A DNA stretch of 64,000 bases, from positions 30,568,001-30,632,000 of the forward strand of contig NC_079883.1 of assembly GCF_029227915.1 (NCBI RefSeq), read 5' to 3'. Positions 23,539 through 35,383 of the stretch are shown here, one piece after another. The stretch is from Hydractinia symbiolongicarpus (lineage: Eukaryota > Cnidaria > Hydrozoa > Anthoathecata > Hydractiniidae). The position numbers and the translations under genes were made by a program. The notes under the pieces were generated by a model. That model worked only from the letters and a program-made list of their open reading frames with translations, was not told where the DNA came from and made no database searches. Positions within the stretch are counted from its first letter, which is position 1; each line of letters starts with the position of its first letter.

Positions 23539-23712
23539 TAAACTTCTTTTATTCAGCGTCTCATCAAAAATGAAAACATTTTTGAAAACTACAAGTCTCA
23601 TGCGTTTTAGTGGTGAAAAAATAATTAAACTTCTTTTATTCAGCGTCTCATCAAAAATGAAAACATTTTTGAAAACTACAAGTCTCATGCGTTTTAGTGG
23701 TGAAAGAATAAT
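23539..23712 (+). repeat. Two tandem 87-bp truncated monomers
   Basis: TAAACTTC starts at 23539 and 23626 and TAAACTTG at 23713, exactly 87 bp apart, with the same ATAATT/TAAAC junction. The second copy has GAAAGAATAATT in the tract. They are followed by a full-length monomer. Confidence 0.9.
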
Positions 23713-24320
23713 TAAACTTGTTTTATTCAGCGTCTCATCAAAAATGAAAACATTTTTGAAAACTACAAGTCTCATCCGTTTTAGTGGTAAAAAAAAATTT
23801 AAAAAATCGTTCGGGAAATGAGTTTACTCCCTGGGTACTTTCTTTGTGTACATTCGACTATACGGGCCAAGCCCGGGATTTACGGGAAATCGCGGGATTT
23901 CGTTTGCCGGCGATTAAACTTCTTTTATTCAGCGTCTCATCAAAAATGAAATCATTTTTAAAAACTACAAGTCTCAAGCGTTTTAGTAGTGAAAGAAAAA
24001 TTTAAAAAATCGTTCGGGAAATAAGTTTATTCCTTGGGTACTTTCTTTGTATACATTCGACTATACGGGCCAAGCCCGGGATTTACGGGAAATCGCGGGA
24101 TTTCGTTTGCCGGCGATTAAACCTCTTTCATTAAGGGTCTCGTCAAAAATGAAAACATTTTTGAAAACTACAAGTCTCATGCGTTTTAGTGGTAAAAAAA
24201 AAAATTAAAAAATCGTTCAGGAAATGAGTTTACACCCTGGGTACTTTCTTTGTATACTTTTGACTATACGGGCCGAGTCCGGGATTTACGGGAAATCGCA
24301 GGTTTTCGTTTGCCGGCGAT

Positions 24321-24494
24321 TAAACTTCTTTTATTCAGCGTCTCATCAAAAATGAAAACATTTTTAAAAACTACAAGTCTCATGCGTTTTAGTGGTGAAA
24401 AAATAATTAAACTTCTTTTATTCAGCGTCTCATCAAAAATGAAAACATTTTTGAAAACTACAAGTCTCATGCGTTTTAGTGGTGAAAAAATAAT
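24321..24494 (+). repeat. Two tandem 87-bp truncated monomers
   Basis: TAAACTTC starts at 24321, 24408 and 24495. The pair and its downstream flank recur at 35210 with a constant offset of 10889 bp, so the doublet was copied as part of a larger duplication. Confidence 0.9.
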
Positions 24495-27420
24495 TAAACT
24501 TCTTTTATTCAGCGTCTCATCAAAAATGAAAACATTTTTGAAAACTACAAGTCTCATGCGTTTTAGTGGTAAAAAAAAATTTAAAAAATCGTTCGGGAAA
24601 TGAGTTTACTCCCTGGGTACTTTCTTTGTATACATTCGACTATACGGGCCAAGCCCGGGATTTACGGGAAATCGCGGGATTTCGTTTGCCGGCGATTAAA
24701 CTTCTTTTATTCAGCGTCTCATCAAAAATGAAATCATTTTTAAAAACTACAAGTTTCATGGGTTTTAGTAGTGAAATAATAATTTAAAAAATCGTTCGGG
24801 AAATGAGTTTACACCCTGGGTACTTTCTTTGTATACTTTTGACTATACGGGCCGAGTCCGGGATTTACGGGAAGTCGCGGGTTTTCGTTTGCCGGCGATT
24901 AAACTTCTTTTATTCAGCGTCTCATCAAAAATGAAAACATTTTTAAAAACTACAAGTCTCATGGGCTTTAGTGGTGAAATAATAATTTAAAAAATCGTTC
25001 GGGAAATGAGTTTACACCCTGGGTACTTTCTTTGTATACTTTTGACTATACGAGCCGAGTCCGGGATTTACGGGAAATCGCTGGTTTTCGTTTGCCGGCG
25101 ATTAAACTTCTTTTGTTCAGCGTCTGATCAAAAATGAAAACATTTTTGAAAACTACAAGTCTCAAGCGTTTTAGTGGTGAAAGAAAAATTTAAAAAATCG
25201 TTCGGGAAATAAGTTTATTCCTTGGGTACTTTCTTTGTATACATTCGACTATACGGGCCAAGCCCGGGATTTACGGGAAATCGCGGGATTTCGTTTGCCG
25301 GCGACTAAACCTCTTTCATTAAGCCTCTCGTCAAAAATGAAAACATTTTTGAAAACTGCAAGTCTCATGCGTTTTAGTGGTAAAAAAAAAAATTAAAAAA
25401 TCGTTCGGGAAATGAGTTTACACCCTGGGTACTTTCTTTGTATACTTTTGACTATACGGGCCGAGTCCGGGATTTACGGGAAATCGCAGGTTTTCGTTTG
25501 CCGGCGATTAAACTTCTTTTATTCAGCGTCTCATCAAAAATTAAAACATTTGTGAAAACTACAAGTCTCATGCGTTTTAGTGGTGAAAAAATAATTTAAA
25601 AAATCGTTCGGGAAATGAGTTTACTCCCTGGGTACTTTCTTTGTATACTTTTGAATATGCGGGCCGAGTCCGGGGTTTACGGGAAATGGCGGGTTTTCTT
25701 TTGCCGGCGATTAAACTTCTTTTATTCAGCGTCTGATCAAAAATGAAAACATTTTTGAAAACTACAAGTCTCAAGCGTTTTAGTGGTGAAAAAAAAATTT
25801 AAAAAATCGTTCGGGAAATGAGTTTACTCCCTGGGTACTTTCTTTGTATACATTTGACTATACGGGCCAAGCCCGGGATATACGGGAAATCGCGGGATTT
25901 CGTTTGCCGGCGATTTAACCCTTTTCATTAAGCGTCTCATCAAAAATGAAAACATTTTTGAAAACTACAAGTCTCATGCGTTTTCGTGGTAAAAAAAAAA
26001 TTTAAAAAATCGTTCGGGAAATGAGTTTACACCCTGGGTACTTTCTTTGTATACATTCGACTATACGGGCCAAGCCCGGGATTTACGGGAAATCGCGGGT
26101 TTTCGTTTGCCGGCGATAAAACCTCTTTCATTAAGCGTCTCATCAAAAATGAAAACATTTTTGAAAACTACAAGTCTAATGCGTTTTAGTGGTAAAAAAA
26201 AATTTAAAAAATCGTTTGGGAAATGAGTTTACTCCCTGGGTACTTTCTTTGTATACATTCGACTATACGGGCCAAGCCCGGGATTTACGGGAAATCGCGG
26301 GATTTCGTTTGCCGGCGATTAAACCTCTTTCATTAAGCGTCTCATCAAAAATGAAAACATTTTTGAAAACTGCAAGTCTCATGCGTTTTAGTGGTAAAAA
26401 AAAAATTTAAAAAATCGTTCGGGAAATGAGTTTACTCCCTGGGTACTTTCTTTGTATACATTCGACTATGCGGGCCAAGCCCGGGATTTACGGGAAATCG
26501 CGGGATTTCGTTTGCCGGCGATTAAACCTCTTTCATTAAGCGTCTCATCAAAAATGAAAACATTTTTGAAAACTACAAGTCTCATCCGTTTTAGTGGTAA
26601 AAAGATAATTTAAAAAATCGTTCGGGATATGAGTTTACTTCCTGGGTACTTTCTTTGTATACATTCAACTATACAGGCCAAGCCCGGGATTTACGGGAAA
26701 TGGCGGGATTTCGTTTGCCGGCGATTAAACCTCTTTCATTAAAGGTCTCATCAAAAATGAAAACATTTTTGAAAACTGCAAGTCTCATGCGTTTTAGTGG
26801 TAAAAAAAAAATTTAAAAAATCGTTCGGGAAATGAGTTTACTCCCTGGGTACTTTCTTAGTATACATTCGACTATACGGGTCAAGCCCGGGACTTACGGC
26901 AAATCGCGGGATTTCGTTTGCCGGCGATTAAACCTCTTTTATTAAGCGTCTCATCAAAAATGAAAACATTTTTGAAAACTGCAAGTGTCATGCGTTTTAG
27001 TGGTGAAAAGATAATTTAAAAAATCGTTTTGGAAATGAGTTTACTTACAGGGTACTTTCTTTGTATACATTCGACTATACGGGCCAAGCCCGGGATTTAC
27101 GGGAAATCGCGGGTTTTCGTTTGCCGGCGATTAAACCTCTTTCATTAAGCGTCTCATCGAAAATGAAAACATTTTTGAAAACTACAAGTCTCATGCGTTT
27201 TAGTGGTAAAAAAAAAAAATTAAAAAAATCGTTCGGGAAATGAGTTTACTCCCTGGGTACTTTCTTTGTATACTTTTGACTATATGGGCCGAGTCCGGGA
27301 TTTACGGGAAATCGCAGGTTTTCGTTTGCCGGCGATTAAACTTCTTTTGTTCATCGTCTCATCAAAAATGAAAACATTTTCAAAAACTACAAGTCTCATG
27401 CGTTTTAGTGGTGAAAAAAT
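24370..27420 (+). repeat. ~3-kb segmental duplication, left copy (offset 10889)
   Basis: Landmarks at 24566, 25577, 26189 and 27154 recur at 35455, 36466, 37077 and 38041 with an offset of 10887-10889 bp. Shared rare changes include GCGACTAAACC, GATATACGGG, TTTTCGTGGT, GCGATAAAACC, ATTAAAGGTCTC, CATCGAAAATG and TTCATCGTCTC. The match ends near 27420. The right copy then resembles the sequence from about 27830, so roughly two monomers differ at the break. Confidence 0.86.
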
Positions 27421-28756
27421 AATTTAAAAAATCGTTCGGGAAATGAGTTTACTCCCTGGGTAATTTCTTTGTATACTTTTGACTATACGGGCCGAGTCCA
27501 GGATTTACGGGAAGTCGCGGGGTTTCGTTTGAGGGCGATTAAACTTCTTTTATTTAGCTTCTCATCAAAAATGAAAACATTTTTAAAAACTACAAGTCTC
27601 ATGGGCTTTAGTGGTGAAATAATAATTTAAAAAATCGTTCGGGAAATGCAATTTACACCCTGGGTACTTTCTTTGTATACTTTTGACTATACGGGCCGAG
27701 TCCGGGATTTACGGGAAATCGCAGGTTTTCGTTTACCGGCGATTAAACTTCTTTTATTCAGCGTCTCATCAAAAATGAAAACATTTTTGAAAACTACAAG
27801 TCTCATGCGTTTTAGTGGTGAAAAAATAATTTAAAAAATCGTTCTGGAAATGAGTTTACTCCATGGGTACTTTCTTTTTATACTTTTGACTATACGGGCC
27901 GAGTCCGGATTTACGGGAAGTCGCGGGATTTCGTTTGCCGGCGATTAAACCTCTTTCGTTAAGCGTCTCATCAAAAATGAAAACATTTTTGAAAACTGCA
28001 AGTCTCATGCGTTTTAGTAGTAAAAAAAAAATTTAAAAAATCGCTCGGGAAATGAGTTTACTCCCTGGGTACTTTCTTAGTATACATTCGACTATACGGG
28101 CCAAGCCCGGGATTTACGGCAAATCGCGAGATTTCGTTTGCCGGCGATTAAACCTCTTTCATTAAGCGTCTCATCAAAAATGAAAACATTTTTGAAAACT
28201 GCAAGTGTCATGCGTTTTAGTGGTGAAAAGATAATTTAAAAAATCGTTTTGGAAATGAGTTTACTTACAGGGTACTTTCTTTGTATACTTTTGACTATAC
28301 GGGCCGAGTCCGGATTTACGGGAAGTCGCGGATTTTCGTTTGCCGGCGATTAAACTTCTTTTATTCAACGTCTCATCAAAAATGAAATCATTTTTAAAAA
28401 CTACAAGTCTCATGGGTTTTAGTGGTGAAATAATAATTTAAAAAATCGTTCGGGAAATGAGTTTACACCCTTTGTACTTTCTTTGTATACTTTTGACTAT
28501 ACGAGCCGAGTCCGGGATTTACGGGAAATCGCTGGTTTTCGTTTGCCGGCAATTAAACTTCTTTTATTTAGCGTCTGATTAAAAATGAAAGCATTTTTGA
28601 AAACTACAAGTCTCAAGCGTTTTAGTGGAGAAAGAAAAATTTAAAAAATCGTTCGGGAAATAAGTTTATTCCTTGGGTACTTTCTTTTTATACATTCGAC
28701 TATACGGGCCAAGCCCGGGATTTACGGGAAATCGCAGGTTTTCGTTTGCCGGCGAT

Positions 28757-28843
28757 TAAACTTCTTTTATTCAGCGTCTCATCAAAAATGAAAACATTTT
28801 TGAAAACTACAAGTCTCATGCGTTTTAGTGGTGAAAAAATAAT
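28757..28843 (+). repeat. 87-bp truncated monomer
   Basis: Same junction as the unit at 20414. It heads a block that repeats at 30464 (offset 1707) and 33183. Confidence 0.9.
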
Positions 28844-30310
28844 TAAACTTCTTTTATTCAGCGTCTCATCAAAAATGAAAACATTTTTGAAAACTACAAG
28901 TCTCATGCGTTTTAGTGGTAAAAAAAAATTTAAAAAATCGTTCGGGAAATGAGTTTACTCCCTGGGTACTTTCTTTATATACATTCGACTATACGGGCCC
29001 AGCCCGGGATTTACGTGAAATCGCGGGATTTCGTTCGCCGGCGATTAAACTTCTTTTATTCAGCGTCTCATCAAAAATGAAATCATTTTTAAAAACTACA
29101 AGTCTCATGGGTTTTAGTGGTGAAATAATAATTTAAAAAATCGTTCGGGAAATGAGTTTACACCCTGGGTACTTTCTTTGTATACTTTTGACTATACGGG
29201 CCGAGTCCGGGATTTACGGGAAGTCGCGGGTTTTCGTTTGCCGGCGATTAAACTTCTTTTATTCAGCGTCTCATCAAAAATGAAAACATTTTTAAAAACT
29301 ACAAGTCTCATGGGCTTTAGTGGTGAAATAATAACTTAAAAAATCGTTCGGGAAATGAGTTTACACCCTGGGTACTTTATTTCTATACTTTTGACTATAC
29401 GAGCCGAGTCCGGGATTTACGGGAAATCGCTGGTTTTCGTTTGCCGGCGATTAAACTTCTTTTGTTCAGCGTCTGATCAAAAATGAAAACATTTTTGAAA
29501 ACTACAAGTCTCAAGCGTTTTAGTGGTAAAAGAAAAATTTAAAAAATCGTTCGGGAAATATGTTTATTCCTTGGGTACTTTCTTTGTATACATTCGACTA
29601 TACGGGCCAAGCCCGGGATTTACGGGAAATCGCGGGATTTCGTTTGCCGGCGATTAAACCTCTTTCATTAAGCGTCTCATCAAAAATGAAAACATTTTTG
29701 AAAACTACAAGTCTCATGCGTTTTAGTGGTAAAAAAAATTTAAAAAATCGTTCGGGAAATAAGTTTATTCCTTGGGTACTTTCTTTGTATACATTCGACT
29801 ATACGGGCCAAGCCCGGGATTTACGGGAAATCGCGGGATTTCGTTTGCCGGCGATTAAACCTCTTTCATTAAACGTCTCATCAAAAATGAAAACATTTTT
29901 GAAAACTGCAAGTCTCATGCGTTTTAGTGGTAAAAAAAAAATTTAAAAAATCGTTCGGGAAATGAGTTTACTCTCTGGGTACTTTCTTAGTATACATTCG
30001 ACTATACGGGCCAAGCCCGGGATTTACGGCAAATCGCGGGATTTCGTTTGCCGGCGATTAAACCTCTTTCATTAAGCGTCTCATCAAAAATGAAAACATT
30101 TTTGAAAACTGCAAGTGTCATGCGTTTTAGTGGTGAAAAGATAATTTAAAAAATCGTTTTGGAAATGAGTTTACTTACAGGGTACTTTCTTTGTGTACTT
30201 TTGACTATAGGGGCCGAGTCCGGATTTACGGGAAGTCGCGGATTTTCGTTTGCCGGCGATTAAACTTCTTTTATTCAGCGTCTCATCAAAAATGAAATCA
30301 TTTTTAAAAA
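28757..30310 (+). repeat. Block family R, copy 2
   Basis: Recurs 1707 bp downstream. The shared start is near 28722 and similarity ends near 30315, where the tract changes to an A-rich TGCGTTTTAGTGGTA form. Private changes include GGGCCCAGCCCGGG near 28997 and CTATAGGGGCC near 30205. Confidence 0.82.
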
Positions 30311-30463
30311 CTACAAGTCTCATGCGTTTTAGTGGTAAAAAAAAAAATTAAAAAATCGTTCGGGAAATGAGTTTACACCCTGGGTACTTTCTTTGTATAC
30401 TTTTGACTATACGGGCCGAGTCCGGGATTTACGGGAAATCGCAGGTTTTCGTTTGCCGGCGAT

Positions 30464-30550
30464 TAAACTTCTTTTATTCAGCGTCTCATCAAAAATGAAA
30501 ACATTTTTGAAAACTACAAGTCTCATGCGTTTTAGTGGTGAAAAAATAAT
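30464..30550 (+). repeat. 87-bp truncated monomer
   Basis: Copy of the unit at 28757 within the 1707-bp-offset duplication, with an identical junction. Confidence 0.9.
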
Positions 30551-32020
30551 TAAACTTCTTTTATTCAGCGTCTCATCAAAAATGAAAACATTTTTGAAAA
30601 CTACAAGTCTCATGCGTTTTAGTGGTAAAAAAAAATTTAAAAAATCGTTCGGGAAATGAGTTTACTCCCTGGGTACTTTCTTTATATACATTCGACTATA
30701 CGGGCCAAGCCCGGGATTTACGTGAAATCGCGGGATTTCGTTCGCCGGCGATTAAACTTCTTTTATTCAGCGTCTCATCAAAAATGAAATCATTTTTAAA
30801 AACTACAAGTCTCATGGGTTTTAGTGGTGAAATAATAATTTAAAAAATCGTTCGGGAAATGAATTTACACCCTGGGTACTTTCTTTGTATACTTTTGACT
30901 ATACGGGCCGAGTCCGGGATTTACGGGAAGTCGCGGGTTTTCGTTTGCCGGCGATTAAACTTCTTTTATTCAGCGTCTCATCAAAAATGAAAACATTTTT
31001 AAAAACTACAAGTCTCATGGGCTTTAGTGGTGAAATAATAACTTAAAAAATCGTTCGGGAAATGAGTTTACACCCTGGGTACTTTATTTCTATACTTTTG
31101 ACTATACGAGCCGAGTCCGGGATTTACGGGAAATCGCTGGTTTTCGTTTGCCGGCGATTAAACTTCTTTTGTTCAGCGTCTGATCAAAAATGAAAACATT
31201 TTTGAAAACTACAAGTCTCAAGCGTTTTAGTGGTAAAAGAAAAATTTAAAAAATCGTTCGGGAAATATGTTTATTCCTTGGGTACTTTCTTTGTATACAT
31301 TCGACTATACGGGCCAAGCCCGGGATTTACGGGAAATCGCGGGATTTCGTTTGCCGGCTATTAAACCTCTTTCATTAAGCGTCTCATCAAAAATGAAAAC
31401 ATTTTTGAAAACTACAAGTCTCATGCGTTTTAGTGGTAAAAAAAATTTAAAAAATCGTTCGGGAAATAAGTTTATTCCTTGGGTACTTTCTTTGTATACA
31501 TTCGACTATACGGGCCAAGCCCGGGATTTACGGGAAATCGCGGGATTTCGTTTGCCGGCGATTAAACCTCTTTCATTAGGCGTCTCATCAAAAATGAAAA
31601 CATTTTTGAAAACTGCAAGTCTCATGCGTTTTAGTGGTAAAAAAAAAATTTAAAAAATCGTTCGGGAAATGAGTTTACTCCCTGGGTACTTTCTTAGTAT
31701 ACATTCGACTATACGGGCCAAGCCCGGGATTTACGGCAAATCGCGGGATTTCGTTTGCCGGCGATTAAACCTCTTTCATTAAGCGTCTCATCAAAAATGA
31801 AAACATTTTTGAAAACTGCAAGTGTCATGCGTTTTAGTGGTGAAAAGATAATTTAAAAAATCGTTTTGGAAATGAGTTTACTTACAGGGTACTTTCTTTG
31901 TGTACTTTTGACTATACGGGCCGAGTCCGGATTTACGGGAAGTCGCGGATTTTCGTTTGCCGGCGATTAAACTTCTTTTATTCAGCGTCTCATCAAAAAT
32001 GAAATCATTTTTAAAAACTA
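30464..32020 (+). repeat. Block family R, copy 3
   Basis: Copy of 28757-30310 at offset 1707 and template or product of the copy at 33183 (offset 2719). Private changes include GCCGGCTATTAAAC near 31356 and ATTAGGCG near 31575. Confidence 0.82.
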
Positions 32021-33182
32021 CAAGTCTCATGGGTTTTAGTGGTGAAATAATAATTTAAAAAATCGTTCGGGAAATAAGTTTATTCCTTGGGTACTTTCTT
32101 TGTATACATTCGACTATACGGGCCAAGCCCGGGATTTACGGGAAATCGCGGGATTTCGTTTGCCGGCGATTAAACCTCTTTCATTAAGCGTCTCATCAAA
32201 AATGAAAACATTTTTGAAAACTGCAAGTCTCATGCGTTTTAGTGGTAAAAAAAAAATTTAAAAAATCGTTCGGGAAATGAGTTTACTCCCTGGGTACTTT
32301 CTTAGTATACATTCGACTATACGGGCCAAGCCCGGGATTTACGGCAAATCGCGGGATTTCGTTTGCCGGCGATTAAACCTCTTTCATTAAGCGTCTCATC
32401 AAAAATGAAAACATTTTTGAAAACTGCAAGTGTCATGCGTTTTAGTGGTGAAAAGATAATTTAAAAAATCGTTTTGGAAATGAGTTTACTTACAGGGTAC
32501 TTTCTTTGTGTACTTTTGACTATACGGGCCGAGTCCGGATTTACGGGAAGTCGCGGATTTTCGTTTGCCGGCGATTAAACTTCTTTTATTCAGCGTCTCA
32601 TCAAAAATGAAATCATTTTTAAAAACTACAAGTCTCATGGGTTTTAGTGGTGAAATAATAATTTAAAAAATCGTTCGGGAAATGAGTTTACACCCTGGGT
32701 ACTTTCTTTGTATACTTTTGACTATACGAGCCGAGTCCGGGATTTACGGGAAATCGCTGGTTTTCGTTTGCCGGCGATTAAACTTCTTTTGTTCAGCGTC
32801 TGATCAAAAATGAAAACATTTTTGAAAACTACAAGTCTCAAGCGTTTTAGTGGTGAAAGAAAAGTTTAAAAAATTGTTGGGGAAATAAGTTTATTCCTTG
32901 GGTACTTTCTTTGTATACATTCGACTATACGGGCCAAGCCCGGGATTTACGGGAAATCGCGGGATTTCGTTTGCCGCCGATTAAACCTCTTTCATTAAGC
33001 GTCTCTTCAAAAATGAAACATTTTTGAAAACTGCAAGTGTCATGCGTTTTAGTGGTGAAAAGATAATTTAAAAAATCGTTTTGGAAATGAGTTTACTTAC
33101 AGGGTACTTTCTTTGTATACTTTTGACTATACGGGCCGAGTCCGGATTTACGGGAAGTCGCGGATTTTCGTTTGCCGGCGAT

Positions 33183-33269
33183 TAAACTTCTCTTATTCAG
33201 CGTCTCATCAAAAATGAAATCATTTTTAAAAACTACAAGTCTCATGCGTTTTAGTGGTGAAAAAATAAT
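33183..33269 (+). repeat. 87-bp truncated monomer, recombinant
   Basis: Same junction, but this copy starts AAACTTCTCTTA and has the GAAATCATTTTT dyad, unlike the other truncated units. Its left part therefore came from a different monomer type, by exchange or conversion. Confidence 0.88.
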
Positions 33270-34740
33270 TAAACTTCTTTTATTCAGCGTCTCATCAAAA
33301 ATGAAAACATTTTTGAAAACTACAAGTCTCATGCGTTTTAGTGGTAAAAAAAAATTTAAAAAATCGTTCGGGAAATGAGTTTACTCCCTGGGTACTTTCT
33401 TTGTATACATTCGACTATACGGGCCAAGCCCGGGATTTACGTGAAATCGCGGGATTTCGTTCGCCGGCGATTAAACTTCTTTTATTCAGCGTCTCATCAA
33501 AAATGAAATCATTTTTAAAAACTACAAGTCTCATGGGTTTTAGTGGTGAAATAATAATTTAAAAAATCGTTCGGGAAATGAGTTTACACCCTGGGTACTT
33601 TCTTTGTATACTTTTGACTATACGGGCCGAGTCCGGGATTTACGGGAAGTCGCGGGTTTTCGTTTGCCGGCGATTAAACTTCTTTTATTCAGCGTCTCAT
33701 CAAAAATGAAAACATTTTTAAAAACTACAAGTCTCATGGGCTTTAGTGGTGAAATAATAACTTAAAAAATCGTTCGGGAAATGAGTTTACACCCTGGGTA
33801 CTTTATTTCTATACTTTTGACTATACGAGCCGAGTCCGGGATTTACGGGAAATCGCTGGTTTTCGTTTGCCGGCGATTAAACTTCTTTTGTTCAGCGTCT
33901 GATCAAAAATGAAAACATTTTTGAAAACTACAAGTCTCAAGCGTTTTAGTGGTAAAAGAAAAATTTAAAAAATCGTTCGGGAAATAAGTTTATTCCTTGG
34001 GTACTTTCTTTGTATACATTCGACTATACGGGCCAAGCCCGGGATTTACGGGAAATCGCGGGATTTCGTTTGCCGGCGATTAAACCTCTTTCATTAAGCG
34101 TCTCATCAAAAATGAAAACATTTTTGAAAACTACAAGTCTCATGCGTTTTAGTGGTAAAAAAAATTTAAAAAATCGTTCGGGAAATAAGTTTATTCCTTG
34201 GGTACTTTCTTTGTATACATTCGATTATACGGGCCAAGCCCGGGATTTACGGGAAATCGCGGGATTTCGTTTGCCGGCGATTAAACCTCTTTCATTAAGC
34301 GTCTCATCAAAAATGAAAACATTTTTGAAAACTGCAAGTCTCATGCGTTTTAGTGGTAAAAAAAAAATTTAAAAAATCGTTCGGGAAATGAGTTTACTCC
34401 CTGGGTACTTTCTTAGTATACATTCGACTATACGGGCCAAGCCCGGGATTTACGGCAAATCGCGGGATTTCGTTTGCCGGCGATTAAACCTCTTTCATTA
34501 AGCGTCTCATCAAAAATGAAAACATTTTTAAAAACTGCAAGTGTCATGCGTTTTAGTGGTGAAAAGATAATTTAAAAAATCGTTTTGGAAATGAGTTTAC
34601 TTACAGGGTACTTTCTTTGTGTACTTTTGACTATACGGGCCGAGTCCGGATTTACGGGAAGTCGCGGATTTTCGTTTGCCGGCGATTAAACTTCTTTTAT
34701 TCAGCGTCTCATCAAAAATGAAATCATTTTTAAAAACTAC
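33183..34740 (+). repeat. Block family R, copy 4
   Basis: Follows the recombinant truncated unit and keeps the monomer order of copy 3 at offset 2719 up to about 34740, where the 117-bp deleted monomer breaks the pattern. Confidence 0.82.
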
Positions 34741-34792
34741 AAGTCTCATGGGTTTTAGTGGTGAAATAATAATTTATTTATCGGATTTTCGT
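34676..34792 (+). repeat. 117-bp internally deleted monomer
   Basis: A different truncation: AATAATTTA is joined to TTTATCGGATTTTCG, so the TCGTTC...CGGG half is missing (about 86 bp). The next full unit begins at 34793 and repeats the same AAATCATTTTT haplotype, giving two near-identical half units side by side. Seen once only. Confidence 0.88.
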
Positions 34793-35209
34793 TTGCCGGC
34801 GATTAAACTTCTTTTATTCAGCGTCTCATCAAAAATGAAATCATTTTTAAAAACTACAAGTCTCATGGGTTTTAGTGGTGAAATAATAATTTAAAAAATC
34901 GTTCGGGAAATAAGTTTATTCCTTGGGTACTTTCTTTGTATACATTCGACTATACGGGCCAAGCCCGGGATTTACGGGAAATCGCGGGATTTCGTTTGCC
35001 GGCGATTAAACCTCTTTCATTAAGCGTCTCGTCAAAAATGAAAACATTTTTGAAAACTACAAGTCTCATGCGTTTTAGTGGTAAAAAAAAAATTTAAAAA
35101 ATCGTTCGGGAAATGAGTTTACTCCCTGGGTACTTTCTTAGTATACATTCGACTATACGGGCCAAGCCCGGGATTTACGGCAAATCGCGGGATTTCGTTT
35201 GCCGGCGAT

Positions 35210-35383
35210 TAAACCTCTTTCATTAAGCGTCTCATCAAAAATGAAAACATTTTTGAAAACTACAAGTCTCATGCGTTTTAGTGGTGAAAAAATAATTAAA
35301 CTTCTTTTATTCAGCGTCTCATCAAAAATGAAAACATTTTTGAAAACTACAAGTCTCATGCGTTTTAGTGGTGAAAAAATAAT
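35210..35383 (+). repeat. Two tandem 87-bp truncated monomers
   Basis: TAAAC starts at 35210, 35297 and 35384. The first unit begins TAAACCTC with ATTAAGCG, while its relatives read TAAACTTC with ATTCAGCG. Its left end therefore lies at the edge of the duplication shared with 24321. Confidence 0.9.

Noticed and set aside
23264-23821. 185-codon open frame with internal repeats, the longest in the window
   Set aside because: It is satellite read through. The 87-bp truncated units are divisible by three, so the frame stays open across them. The same peptide pieces recur dozens of times in the window and in antisense, with stops placed by the A-rich tract.
34780-34795. Possible insertion of foreign DNA at TTTATTTATCGG
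   Set aside because: Only a few bases are not obviously monomer, and both flanks are standard. It is simpler to read as a deletion junction in one monomer.
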